Positions 41,352 through 50,060 of a DNA stretch of 64,000 bases are shown here, one piece after another (position 1 is the stretch's first letter; every line of letters begins with the position of its first letter). Made by a program: the position numbers and the translations under genes. The notes beneath the pieces are model-generated. The model had not been told where the DNA came from and ran no database searches. It saw only the letters and a list, made by a program, of their open reading frames with translations. The stretch is from contig JBKCPL010000029.1 of the NCBI GenBank assembly GCA_046309355.1, forward strand, positions 73,402 through 137,401. The letters are read 5' to 3'. Origin of the DNA: CAYSBE01 sp046309355 (GTDB lineage: Bacteria > Bacteroidota > Bacteroidia > UKL13-3).

Positions 41352-42470
41352 ATGAACTTTAGCCTGCTGGCCACCGACAAGGCAACCCAGGCGCGTGCCG
41401 GGCTACTTCAAACCGACAGAGGCACCATTGAAACACCCATTTTTATGCCTGTGGGAACACAGGGTTCGGTAAAAGGCGTCACACAACAAAACCTGTCAGA
41501 CGATATAGGTGCTCAAATTATTTTGGCCAACACGTACCATATTTATTTACGTCCGGGACTCGATGTTATACATTCAGCCGGAGGTATTCAAAACTACATT
41601 GGCTGGAATAAGCCTATGCTGACGGATAGTGGAGGTTATCAGGTTTTTTCGTTGGGCGATATGCGAAAAATAAGTGAAGAAGGAGTATGGTTTCAATCGC
41701 ATATAGATGGATCAAAACATTTTTTTTCGCCCGAAGTAGCCATTGATATACAGCGGCAGATTGGTGCAGATATAATTATGGCATTTGATGAGTGCACGCC
41801 CTACCCATGCGACTATGAGTATGCCAGCAAATCGATGCACATGACACACCGCTGGCTGAAGCGCTGCATCCAGCGTTTTGGCGAAACCGAAGATCTTTAC
41901 GGCTGTCGGCAAACACTTTTTCCCATCGTACAGGGAAGCGTGTACAGCGACCTTCGAAAACAGTCGGCTGAATTTGTAGCCTCATGTCAACTGGACGGTA
42001 ATGCCATAGGCGGACTTTCAGTAGGCGAACCGGCAGAAATGATGTATGCTATGACAGAAGAAGTATGTGCCATACTTCCACCCGAAAAGCCACGTTATCT
42101 GATGGGAGTAGGTACTCCCGAAAATATTTTAGAATGCATCGCACTGGGAATTGATATGTTTGACTGTGTAATGCCAACACGCAATGCGCGGCACGGCTAT
42201 TTGTTTACCTCACAGGGCATCATCAATATTAAAAACAAGAAATGGGAAAAAGACTTCTCGTGTATTGATGCTGAGTTTACACCACACTACAGCAAAGCCT
42301 ACTTGCGGCATCTTATTCATTCCAACGAATTGCTTGGTGCACACATTGCAAGCAAACAAAACCTCAGCTTTTACTTGTGGTTGGTAAAAGAAGCACGCAC
42401 TCACATTTTGGGCGGCAGCTTTGCATCCTGGAAAAAAAGCATACTTCAGGTTATTACAAAAAGGCTGTGA
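41352..42470 (+). CDS. tgt: tRNA-guanine transglycosylase Tgt without the usual zinc site
   Basis: A 372-residue (beta/alpha)8 enzyme that exchanges guanine-34 for preQ1 in tRNAs for Asp, Asn, His and Tyr. Catalytic elements are intact: DSGGYQ (D92), MAFDECTP (D146), GGLSVGE and the nucleophile in MFDCVMPTRNAR (D271). The normal zinc ligands CxCxxC...H near the C-terminus are absent: the aligned stretch reads SCIDAEFTPHYS with I, A and T in place of the three cysteines, and Q336 replaces the histidine. This suggests a zinc-free form, perhaps general in this lineage. It lies 3 bases after porT. Confidence 0.94.
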   Translation: MNFSLLATDKATQARAGLLQTDRGTIETPIFMPVGTQGSVKGVTQQNLSDDIGAQIILANTYHIYLRPGLDVIHSAGGIQNYIGWNKPMLTDSGGYQVFSLGDMRKISEEGVWFQSHIDGSKHFFSPEVAIDIQRQIGADIIMAFDECTPYPCDYEYASKSMHMTHRWLKRCIQRFGETEDLYGCRQTLFPIVQGSVYSDLRKQSAEFVASCQLDGNAIGGLSVGEPAEMMYAMTEEVCAILPPEKPRYLMGVGTPENILECIALGIDMFDCVMPTRNARHGYLFTSQGIINIKNKKWEKDFSCIDAEFTPHYSKAYLRHLIHSNELLGAHIASKQNLSFYLWLVKEARTHILGGSFASWKKSILQVITKRL

Positions 42471-42491
42471 AATAGTGCTAAATTGCCACAC

Positions 42492-43580
42492 ATGGTGAAC
42501 ATGCTTTCAATCATCGACCGCTATATTATCAAAAAGTTTATTTATACCTTTTTGTTCTCTACCGGCTTGTTCTCTATCATCGGAATATTTATTGACGTAT
42601 CGGAAAAAATTGATGATTTCCTGAAACGTAAGCCTTCCTTGTACACCTTGATTTTTGACTATTACATTTACTTTCTACCCTGGTTTTACGGGTTGTTTGG
42701 TCCCATCTTCGTTTTTTTGTCGTGCTTGTTTTTCAATTCACGGCTGGCACAAAATACTGAAATTATATCCATACTAAATACGGGCACAAAATACCGTTAC
42801 TTTCTGAAGCCCTATATTCTTTCAGTTGCGTTGTTGGTTATACTGTTTATCGGACTCAACACATATATTATTCCCATAAGTGAAAAGCACAAACTGGAAT
42901 TTGAAGAAGAGTGGATACGCGAACATAAAACTACAAATGCCGGAAATATTTATGCTCAAATTCAACAAGGTACTTTTTTGTACATGGAATCATTCAACTA
43001 CCTAGACAGTACCGGCATGAACCTTAGTATGGAGCGCTACGAAAATAACAGAGCCGTGCAACGCATTTTTGCATCGCGACTGGTTTGGAATAAAGATCTT
43101 CAGAAATGGAAACTTGAAAACTATGTTCAACGCATATTTCATGACAGTACGGAAACCATCATACGGGGTGCCGCTAAGGATACCGTGTTACCTATAAAAC
43201 CATCTGAGTTTATCATAAAAACGAAATTTATTTCAGCGATGACCAATCCTGAGTTGAACGACTACATTCGTAAAGAGCGGGAAAAAGGATCATCGCAACT
43301 CAATACATTTTACGTTGAGTTGTACAGACGTATAGCAAGTGCTGTGTCCTTTATACCACTTGCCTTGCTAGCTGTTGCTATCTCTTCGCAAAAGCGCAGA
43401 GGCGGTATGGGCCTTAGTTTAGGTATTGGTATATTTATTACATTGGCATACCTAATGCTTGTTCAGATTTTTAACACATTTGGAATGAATCAGGTTATGC
43501 ATCCAATGGTGGCCGTATGGACACCCGTTATTTTTTTCTCGTTGCTGGCCGGGTATATGCTCTATAAAGCTCCCAAATAA
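42492..43580 (+). CDS. LptF/LptG family permease
   Basis: About 362 residues from the ATG at 42492; 42501 is an equally good start (MLSIIDRYIIKKF). It has three N-terminal membrane helices, a large periplasmic beta-jellyroll domain (about 130-260) and three C-terminal helices, the layout of the YjgP/YjgQ family. LptF and LptG form the membrane part of the LptB2FG transporter that lifts lipopolysaccharide from the inner membrane. Only one copy is in the window, so F and G cannot be told apart. It overlaps the next gene by 1 base. Confidence 0.9.
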   Translation: MVNMLSIIDRYIIKKFIYTFLFSTGLFSIIGIFIDVSEKIDDFLKRKPSLYTLIFDYYIYFLPWFYGLFGPIFVFLSCLFFNSRLAQNTEIISILNTGTKYRYFLKPYILSVALLVILFIGLNTYIIPISEKHKLEFEEEWIREHKTTNAGNIYAQIQQGTFLYMESFNYLDSTGMNLSMERYENNRAVQRIFASRLVWNKDLQKWKLENYVQRIFHDSTETIIRGAAKDTVLPIKPSEFIIKTKFISAMTNPELNDYIRKEREKGSSQLNTFYVELYRRIASAVSFIPLALLAVAISSQKRRGGMGLSLGIGIFITLAYLMLVQIFNTFGMNQVMHPMVAVWTPVIFFSLLAGYMLYKAPK

Positions 43581-44455
43581 TGCTAAAACTTCCTAAACTG
43601 ATTCAGCTGCACATTATCATTTTGCTATGGGGTTTTACGCCTGTTTTAGGCAAGCTGATTTCGTTACCAGCGGATGAACTGGTTATTTACCGATTATTGA
43701 TTTCCGGAATTGGATTATGGCTATTTATTCGGTACAAAAAAATTACCCTCCAAGTAAACCTGCGTGAATTTGCCGAGATGATGCTAATGGGTTTTATTGT
43801 AGGATTTCACTGGTATACCTTTTATCAGGCCATAAAGGTGTCAAACGTATCTATGGCTATGGCGGGTTTTGCTACCATCACCTTATTTGCAAGCATTATG
43901 CAACCTTTGCTATTGAATAAAAAATTTTTTGCTGGCGACTTGATTTACGGCTTATTTATAGTGGCAGGATTATATATTATACTCAACTTCGAATCGGTGC
44001 GGTATCTGGGTATTGTATACGGAGTGCTAGCCGCATTCAGCGGTGCATTTTTCGGAGTATACAACGGGAAATTGATTACCAAACACCAAGCCAGCGTAAT
44101 TACGCTGATTGAGTTTTTGGGTGCATTAGTAGCATTAAGTGTATTCCGGTTTATCGAAAAAGGAAGCATACTGATTTCTATCCCTAATTTGTCTGACACC
44201 ATTTACCTAGTAGTTTTAAGTGTGTTTTGTACTACCCTTGCATTCACGTGGAGCATCAGTATTCTCAAGCACTTTACTCCATTTACCGTAATAATGACCA
44301 ACAACCTGGAACCTGTTTACGGCATTTCCTTTTCCATTTTACTTTTCGGAACATCTGAATTTATGTCGTGGGGGTTTTATGTGGGAGCAGCAATTATTCT
44401 TTTCACCGTATTCACCTACCCTATTGTTCATAGATACTTTCAAAGTCAAAGCTGA
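43580..44455 (+). CDS. EamA/DMT family transporter
   Basis: A 291-residue inner-membrane protein with ten predicted helices in two EamA repeats: the first up to about residue 130 (IILLWGFTPVLGKLI opening), the second from YLGIVYGVLAAFSGAFFG. The sequence ends in a short polar tail. EamA proteins export metabolites, often amino acids or nucleotide derivatives; the substrate is not readable from sequence. It is the last gene of the ubiE-porT-tgt-lptF/G run, starting on the last base of the permease stop. Confidence 0.9.
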   Translation: MLKLPKLIQLHIIILLWGFTPVLGKLISLPADELVIYRLLISGIGLWLFIRYKKITLQVNLREFAEMMLMGFIVGFHWYTFYQAIKVSNVSMAMAGFATITLFASIMQPLLLNKKFFAGDLIYGLFIVAGLYIILNFESVRYLGIVYGVLAAFSGAFFGVYNGKLITKHQASVITLIEFLGALVALSVFRFIEKGSILISIPNLSDTIYLVVLSVFCTTLAFTWSISILKHFTPFTVIMTNNLEPVYGISFSILLFGTSEFMSWGFYVGAAIILFTVFTYPIVHRYFQSQS

Positions 44456-44538
44456 TTGCCAGTAGATCTTGAATGTGCAGGATGCATTAATTCTAAAATT
44501 GATTACCTTGCAATTGCATTAACTACAACCTACGTTTC

Positions 44539-46383
44539 ATGAAGAAAATTACTCCCATATTGTGCGCTTTGCTGATTTCATTTACAGCAGTTGCTCAGCC
44601 AATTAGTTACTCAACTGTAGACATCAAAACACCGCTGGCCGCAACGCTCAATTTTTCAGAAAAAGGAATTGACTATGAACCCACATTAACCCTGATAGAG
44701 GCTGCAAAACCTGGAGGTATAAACTTTGTACAACAGCGCAAAAAAGAGCTGGAACAGAAGCGAACGTACATCGCTAAAAATAGAAACTACGGCAAAAGCT
44801 CGCCCTATACGCCTGAACTGCTTCGTAACTTTAACGGTAACGTAACACAGGGTACGCCTAATGATAACGATATGGCGATAAACAACAGCAGGCGAATTAT
44901 CAGTGTGGTAAACACCAACATGAATGTATACAACGATTCGGGCACCTATCTGATGGGAAAAACGCTTTCCTTTTTTGCCAATAAACTGGGCTCACTAAAT
45001 CGTACATACGATCCACGTGTTATTTATGATCCTAAAAAAGACCGGTTTATTCTGGTTTTTCTGCAAGGAACCACCAGTGCCGATACCCGCATCATTGTAG
45101 CATTTTCACAAACCAACGACCCCCTGCTTAGCTGGAATTTTTATGCGATACCCGGCAATGTATTCGGTGATTCATCGTGGAGTGATTATCCCATTATTTC
45201 ACTCTCAAACGATGAGCTTTTTATAACTGTAAACAGACTTAGAGATAATTCAGGCTGGAAAGACGGATTCATTGAATCGCTCATATGGCAGGTAGACAAG
45301 CAAAAAGGATATGACGGAGATTCGCTGGTACAAAAAGTTTATAAAGATATTCGCTACAACGGAAAAGCAATATGGAGTATATGTCCTGCCAAAGGCGGAG
45401 AAACCACTTATGGACCCAATATGTATTTTTTATCGGTACGCCCAAGCGACTTGAGTAACGATACAATTTTTCTGCATGAAATTACCAATACTATAGCCAG
45501 TGGCAACGCTGTACTGAACACACGTATATTTAAGTTGCCGCAGGCTTACGGCCTCCAACCCAATGCAGCCATGCCGAATGGAAAAAAATTACAAACCAAC
45601 GATGCACGAGTTCTTTCAGCCATGTATCAGGAAGAGCGAATTCATTTTGTGGGCAACTCGGTCGATACATCCACATTTGCGCCCGGTATTTTTTACGGAT
45701 ACATTCGCAAGCCGGAACTAACCGAACCTATTATTAAATGTCAGATTCTATCGTACGACACAATGGATATTGGTTATCCATCCATAGCACACATGGGTGG
45801 TGGCGCAACCGATCATAGTGCACTCATTACATTTTCATTTTCATCGCCACGCAGTTTTCCGGGAACAGCTGCGGTATTTGTTGATCGCAATGAGCAGATA
45901 TCTTCACCAATTGTAGTTAAACGAGGATTGAGCAACATACAACTAATCAGCGACAGTGTGCAACGTTGGGGCGATTACACCGGCAATCAACGGCAGTATA
46001 ATAAACCCGGTACATGCTGGATTAACGGAAGCTACGGAAATCAGTTTGGGGGCAACAGCACCTGGATTGCAGAAATACGAACTACTGATCCGCTATTAAG
46101 TACAAAAGAACTACAATCGGATAAACCTGTTATTAGCATCTCGCCAAATCCGGCTCGCGAGTATGCATCCGTTGAATTCGAACTGCACCAAAAAACAGTT
46201 ATTGAAGTGGAGTTACATGATATTTCCGGCAGGATTTCGCAAAAGCTATTTCGTGCAGCGGCAAAGGCGGGTATGAATCGGTTTACATTTTCAGTCAGCG
46301 ATTTAAGCAATGGCATTTATTACATTACCATTTACAGCGATGGACAAAAAATTGAATCCAAGAAAATTGTGGTGGCTCATTAG
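44539..46383 (+). CDS. Secreted protein with type IX sorting domain
   Basis: A 614-residue protein with a signal peptide (MKKITPILCALLISFTAVA, before Gln) and a C-terminal type A sorting domain from about residue 533: ISISPNPAREYASVEF, VELHDISGR, and a final LSNGIYYITIYSDG...KIVVAH. The central 500 residues contain NDNDMAINNSRRIISVVNTN, DPRVIYDPKKDRFILVFLQG and repeated strand-turn units that look like a beta-propeller. No catalytic residues stand out. It is probably delivered to the surface by the type IX system encoded at 28-34 kb. Confidence 0.85.
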   Translation: MKKITPILCALLISFTAVAQPISYSTVDIKTPLAATLNFSEKGIDYEPTLTLIEAAKPGGINFVQQRKKELEQKRTYIAKNRNYGKSSPYTPELLRNFNGNVTQGTPNDNDMAINNSRRIISVVNTNMNVYNDSGTYLMGKTLSFFANKLGSLNRTYDPRVIYDPKKDRFILVFLQGTTSADTRIIVAFSQTNDPLLSWNFYAIPGNVFGDSSWSDYPIISLSNDELFITVNRLRDNSGWKDGFIESLIWQVDKQKGYDGDSLVQKVYKDIRYNGKAIWSICPAKGGETTYGPNMYFLSVRPSDLSNDTIFLHEITNTIASGNAVLNTRIFKLPQAYGLQPNAAMPNGKKLQTNDARVLSAMYQEERIHFVGNSVDTSTFAPGIFYGYIRKPELTEPIIKCQILSYDTMDIGYPSIAHMGGGATDHSALITFSFSSPRSFPGTAAVFVDRNEQISSPIVVKRGLSNIQLISDSVQRWGDYTGNQRQYNKPGTCWINGSYGNQFGGNSTWIAEIRTTDPLLSTKELQSDKPVISISPNPAREYASVEFELHQKTVIEVELHDISGRISQKLFRAAAKAGMNRFTFSVSDLSNGIYYITIYSDGQKIESKKIVVAH

Positions 46384-46546
46384 TGTGTGCGTATTTGCGT
46401 TTGCTTGTCGTAGCCAATCTACGCAGGATGACGATAAGAAAAAGCTGCAAGAAACAATAGAACAGCCCCGACCTATCAGCGATCCGCAGTTAGATTCACT
46501 GAAAAAAGTGGTAGAAGAAAAGCGCAGGCAACGAACAGGTAACTAA
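46340..46546 (+). CDS. Small hypothetical lipoprotein
   Basis: 68 residues from the ATG at 46340; a TTG at 46310 lies deep in the preceding gene and is less likely. A short hydrophobic segment ends in FAFACRSQ, a plausible lipobox (AFAC), followed by a highly charged helical tail (DDDKKKLQETIEQ, LKKVVEEKRRQR). It overlaps the end of the secreted cargo gene by 44 bases in another frame and abuts the convergent transporter gene. It could be a small periplasmic lipoprotein. Confidence is limited by size and overlap. Confidence 0.5.
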   Translation: MDKKLNPRKLWWLISVCVFAFACRSQSTQDDDKKKLQETIEQPRPISDPQLDSLKKVVEEKRRQRTGN

Positions 46547-47827
46547 TTACATAAGAATGCCGGCAATGGTAGCCGATAAATACGATGCCATTGTTCCGCA
46601 AATAAGTGCCCTAAAACCCAATCGGGCTAAATCGGCCCTTCGTGCAGGCGCAAGTTCACCAATGCCACCTACCTGTATGGCGATGGAGCTGAAATTAGCG
46701 AATCCGCACAATGCAAAACTAACAATAACCAATGACTTCGGATGTAGCAGTTGCTGAGAAATCATTGGTGCCAGATTGGAGTAAGCTACAAATTCATTAA
46801 TTACCAATTTAGTTCCCATGAGTGATCCTACGGTAAACACATCCTGAGAAGGAACGCCCATAGCCCAGGCAAACACCGAAAACACACCTCCGAAGATTGT
46901 ATTCATATTCAGCTGATCGAGGTAAATGCCCATGCCGCTTAAATCAACTCCGGCTGCTACAAGAGCCATTCCCGCTTTGCCTAAAAGCACGTTTATCAAC
47001 GCTATTAATGCAATAAATCCGATAAGCATGGCAATTACATTCAGCGACACTTTAAGTCCATCGCTGGCACCGTGCGATATGGCATCCAACAGATTGGCAT
47101 TTGCTTTTTTTACTTCCAGTTTAACAGAACCTTTTGTGGCTGATTCTTCTGTTTCGGGCCACACTATTTTTGATATGACTAATGCCCCGGGTGCTGCCAT
47201 AATACTGGCTGCAAGCAAGTATGGAGCAGGCACTCCCATTTGTATATATACAGCCATTACACCTCCTGCAATACAGGCCATGCTTCCACTCATGCTAGCC
47301 AGCAGCTCACTCATGGTCATGGTATTGATGTAAGGCTTTATCATAATTTGTGCTTCTACCTGACCCACAAATGCGCTGGAAACATTAGATAACGCTTCGC
47401 TGCCGCTCACACGCATAAGTGCATGTACCAGTCTGGCAAAAAATGAAACCACAATTTGCATGAGGCCTATGTGGTAAGCTATATTTACCAATACCGCTAC
47501 AAAAATGATGGTAGGAATGATTTTGAACATAAACAGGAAACTGTAAGCATCACCAAAAATAGGTTTAAGTAACTCCGGTTTGATAAGGCCTCCAAATACA
47601 AACTCACCTCCCTTATCGGCCATATCCAATAAACTTTTAATAGCATTGCCTAACCACATAAATACTAACTGCCCTACTGAAGTTTTTAATACAAACAAGG
47701 CAAGGGCTAATTGCAATCCAAGTCCGCTCAGAACAACCCGGTAATTAATAGCCTTGCGGTTGTTGGAAATAACATAGGCCAATCCGATAATGAGCACTAT
47801 GCCGATGATACCATGAAATCTTTCCAT
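46547..47827 (-). CDS. nupC: Concentrative nucleoside transporter (NupC/CNT)
   Basis: A 426-residue inner-membrane protein of the CNT family. Motifs are GGLIKPEL in the N-terminal part, FVGQVEAQIMIKPY in the middle, GTKLVINEFVAY and the C-terminal FALCGFANFSSIAIQVGGIGELAP. These match the nucleoside- and sodium- or proton-binding segments of NupC and CNT. It imports nucleosides in symport with H+ or Na+. It starts 6 bases after the bifunctional nuclease gene on the same strand and is probably in the same transcript. Confidence 0.94.
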   Translation of the reverse strand: MERFHGIIGIVLIIGLAYVISNNRKAINYRVVLSGLGLQLALALFVLKTSVGQLVFMWLGNAIKSLLDMADKGGEFVFGGLIKPELLKPIFGDAYSFLFMFKIIPTIIFVAVLVNIAYHIGLMQIVVSFFARLVHALMRVSGSEALSNVSSAFVGQVEAQIMIKPYINTMTMSELLASMSGSMACIAGGVMAVYIQMGVPAPYLLAASIMAAPGALVISKIVWPETEESATKGSVKLEVKKANANLLDAISHGASDGLKVSLNVIAMLIGFIALIALINVLLGKAGMALVAAGVDLSGMGIYLDQLNMNTIFGGVFSVFAWAMGVPSQDVFTVGSLMGTKLVINEFVAYSNLAPMISQQLLHPKSLVIVSFALCGFANFSSIAIQVGGIGELAPARRADLARLGFRALICGTMASYLSATIAGILM

Positions 47828-47833
47828 GCGGTG

Positions 47834-48403
47834 TTATTTACGTTTGTTTATTTCATCGCGCAGGCGGGCCGCACGTGTGTAGTCCTCTTCTCGTATAGCT
47901 TCGTCTAATTTCGCTTCCAGTTCATCCGTACTTAATGTTGAATATTCGCCTTGTGTGGTGGTAGGCGTTGCCTGTTGTTGATCAAATACTTCGTCTTCTT
48001 CAAATGTTACACCGGCCTCCTGCATGATGGCCTCGTTTGTATAAATGGGGCATTTGAAACGCACAGCCAGAGCTATACTGTCGGATGTTCGTGCATCTAT
48101 TTCATAAGCATCGCCCTCGCGTTCGCATATCAATTTGGCGTGAAACACCCCTTCTACCAAATCATAAATTTGCACTTCGGTGATATCGATATTGAAAGTT
48201 TGAGCAAAATTTACAAACAGGTCATGTGTCATCGGACGAAACGGGATAATCTTTTCAATTTCAATAGCTATAGCCTGCGCTTCAAAACTTCCTATTACAA
48301 TTGGAAGTTTGCGTTTTCCGTTTTCTTCACCCAGAATGAGCGTGTATGAGCCGCTGCTTTGTCCGGAACTTAAACCGAGTATATTTAATTTAACGAGAGA
48401 CAT
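47834..48403 (-). CDS. Bifunctional nuclease (DUF151) with UVR motif
   Basis: 189 residues from 48403, or 192 from 48412. Residues 1-130 are a BFN/DUF151 domain (MSLVKLNILGLS, LPIVIGSFEAQAIAIEIE, RPMTHDLF, DARTSDSIALAVRFKCPIY). The C-terminus adds a UvrB/UvrC-type motif (DELEAKLDEAIREEDYTRAARLRDEIN). The family includes a plant nuclease acting on both RNA and DNA. The BFN-UVR combination is frequent in Bacteroidota and Chlorobi. A canonical promoter lies at 48421-48450. Confidence 0.92.
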   Translation of the reverse strand: MSLVKLNILGLSSGQSSGSYTLILGEENGKRKLPIVIGSFEAQAIAIEIEKIIPFRPMTHDLFVNFAQTFNIDITEVQIYDLVEGVFHAKLICEREGDAYEIDARTSDSIALAVRFKCPIYTNEAIMQEAGVTFEEDEVFDQQQATPTTTQGEYSTLSTDELEAKLDEAIREEDYTRAARLRDEINKRK

Positions 48404-48420
48404 AAATCGCATTCAATTCC

Positions 48421-48450
48421 CAAACCTATAAGAAAATTACCTGATGCCAA
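48421..48450 (-). promoter_or_regulatory. Promoter of the bifunctional nuclease-nupC unit
   Basis: TTG (48448-48450), 19-base spacer and TAGGTTTG (48421-48428) on the - strand, an exact consensus match. The leader is about 15 bases to the ATG at 48403, which makes that start slightly more likely than 48412. Confidence 0.82.
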
Positions 48451-48473
48451 AATTTTTTGACAGTCAAACCTTT

Positions 48474-48704
48474 TTACTTCATAAAATACTTTATCAGCCG
48501 GAGAATAATGTGGATAAGTAAGGAGCAAAGCACCATGGTAGTAAATGGAAAATAAAGTTTAAAACCGCTTCTTTCTATACGTATATCTCCGGGCAACCTG
48601 CCTAGCCAGTTGAATTTGTTTGAGGCAAAGTACCACACCATACCGGCAGCGATGAGTACAATACCGGCCACGATGAGCAGCTTATGAACGGGTATGTTTT
48701 CCAT
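48474..48704 (-). CDS. DUF2905 small membrane protein
   Basis: 76 residues from 48704, or 80 from 48716. It has two membrane helices (LLIVAGIVLIAAGMVWYFA and the C-terminal TTMVLCSLLIHIILRLI) around the loop FNWLGRLPGDIRIERSGFKLYFP. The GRLPGDI..ER....FYFP loop is the DUF2905 signature. The function is unknown. It lies alone between the nuclease unit and a divergent Spx/ArsC-like gene. Confidence 0.88.
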   Translation of the reverse strand: MENIPVHKLLIVAGIVLIAAGMVWYFASNKFNWLGRLPGDIRIERSGFKLYFPFTTMVLCSLLIHIILRLIKYFMK

Positions 48705-48745
48705 GTAGGATTTCAATTATACTTGTACGAAATTACACTTAAATT

Positions 48746-49093
48746 ATGCTTACTGTATATGGCATTAAAAACTGCAATACCATGCAAAAAGCAATGGCAT
48801 GGCTTGATGCAAATGGAGTTACGTATATCTTTCATGACTATAAAAAATCGGGTGCTTACTTATCCAAACTTATTGATTGGATTGCAAAAACTTCAGTTGA
48901 TGCCATTGTAAATACTAAAGGACTTACCTATAAAAAGCTGAGTGATGCGGATAAGCAAAAGGCGCTTAGCGTGAAAGGTGCAGTAGATTTATTGCAGCAA
49001 CATACGTCTATGATTAAGCGGCCAATTGCTGATAACGGAGCAGTGTTGTTGATAGGTTTTGATGAAGCAGAATGGCGAAAAGCCCTGCTTTAA
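48746..49093 (+). CDS. ArsC/Spx-like protein (YffB type)
   Basis: A 115-residue thioredoxin-fold protein. It opens VYGIKNCNTMQKAMAWL with a single active cysteine (C10) in CNTMQKA, has FHDYKKSG, a cis-proline-type segment MIKRPI and a final ...GFDEAEWRKAL. YffB-type members have been linked to glutathione-dependent thiol reduction rather than arsenate resistance. There are no ars genes nearby. The stop overlaps the convergent thiamine pyrophosphokinase stop by 4 bases (TTAA). Confidence 0.9.
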   Translation: MLTVYGIKNCNTMQKAMAWLDANGVTYIFHDYKKSGAYLSKLIDWIAKTSVDAIVNTKGLTYKKLSDADKQKALSVKGAVDLLQQHTSMIKRPIADNGAVLLIGFDEAEWRKALL

Positions 49094-49749
49094 TCAGTAC
49101 ACTCCATCAGCAGCAAATCGCCTTCGGTGTATTCAATTGTTATAAAGCCATCGTGCAAAACCTCGTTGCTGCTACCACTTCGGTAGCCTATTTTCAGGCT
49201 CTCTTTATGCAGGTTGTATTTAAGTCCTGTGGTTACAATTCCGTGTACATCTCCAACAGGCATTAAGGATATCACAGATCCTCGTGTGTACCATTTTTTA
49301 AAATTGTTTCGCAACGGAAATATGCGTGAATGATCATCGAGCATTACCAGGTTGATATGTTGCTTGTATCTTACCAGGTCGGTTACGTTAGTCAAGTTAT
49401 GATCGGCCCTACGGCCGGTTGCCCATACTATATTTACAGCCGTGTACTTACGTTCAATGAGGAGTTCGATGGCTTTTTGTAAATCGGTTTTATTCTGATC
49501 GGGTGTATGAATAACTTCGATATTTGGTTGATAAAGCTGCTCGTCTTCGTGGTTGTGGCTGTCAAAATCACCTAGTAGCATATCCATTTTCAATCCCAGT
49601 TCACGAACTCTTCGTATGGCTCCATCCAATACCACCACGTACGGATTCCATTCCAGAAGCTGTCCTATTAATTCCGTTGAGCAGGCAGCTCCGTTGGCAA
49701 TAATTAAGGCAGGCTCCTGCCCGTCTTTTACAATATGGTGTGACGACAT
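49090..49749 (-). CDS. Thiamine pyrophosphokinase
   Basis: 219 residues. Substrate and metal motifs are VVLDGAIRRV, LLGDFDS (59-65), TPDQNKTDLQKAIE with the conserved D-x-x-K-T-D, and ATGRRADHNLTN. The C-terminal beta domain has LKYNLHKESL and SNEVLHDG. The enzyme makes thiamine diphosphate from thiamine and ATP, the cofactor used by PdhA encoded at 51.3 kb. It is the last gene of the recF-dciA-tpk run and follows dciA by 2 bases. Confidence 0.93.
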   Translation of the reverse strand: MSSHHIVKDGQEPALIIANGAACSTELIGQLLEWNPYVVVLDGAIRRVRELGLKMDMLLGDFDSHNHEDEQLYQPNIEVIHTPDQNKTDLQKAIELLIERKYTAVNIVWATGRRADHNLTNVTDLVRYKQHINLVMLDDHSRIFPLRNNFKKWYTRGSVISLMPVGDVHGIVTTGLKYNLHKESLKIGYRSGSSNEVLHDGFITIEYTEGDLLLMECTD

Positions 49750-49751
49750 AT

Positions 49752-50057
49752 TTATTTTATACCTCCAAGCAGCATGACATCTTTGATAAGTTCTATGCCT
49801 GCGTGTTCGTTTACCAACTCAACAATCCTGCTGCGTGAAAGTTGAAGTTCATTTCGCAGTGGTGCAGACGTTATGTGCAAAATAAGTTTTTCATGCGCGA
49901 TGTAAATCTTCTCGGTATTTTTTGCAATAAGTGGCCCCACCAGTTCAGACCAATCATTTACCAGATTGACCTCAGCAATTTTTTGCCGGGCATGTCCATT
50001 GCTATCCAGCAATTCGCCTATAATTTCTTTCAATGACTGTTCGTTGCTTTTGCGCAT
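49752..50057 (-). CDS. DciA-like protein (DUF721)
   Basis: A 101-residue protein of the DUF721/DciA family: SLKEIIGELLDSNGHARQKIAEVNLVNDWSELVGPLIAKNT, then a KH-like beta-alpha core ending LVNEHAGIELIKDVMLLGG. The W-x-E-x-V-G-P-x-I-A-K/R-x-T motif is typical. DciA helps load the replicative helicase DnaB in bacteria that lack DnaC. It lies 3 bases after recF, a very common pairing, and this supports the call. Confidence 0.88.
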   Translation of the reverse strand: MRKSNEQSLKEIIGELLDSNGHARQKIAEVNLVNDWSELVGPLIAKNTEKIYIAHEKLILHITSAPLRNELQLSRSRIVELVNEHAGIELIKDVMLLGGIK

Positions 50058-50060
50058 GGT

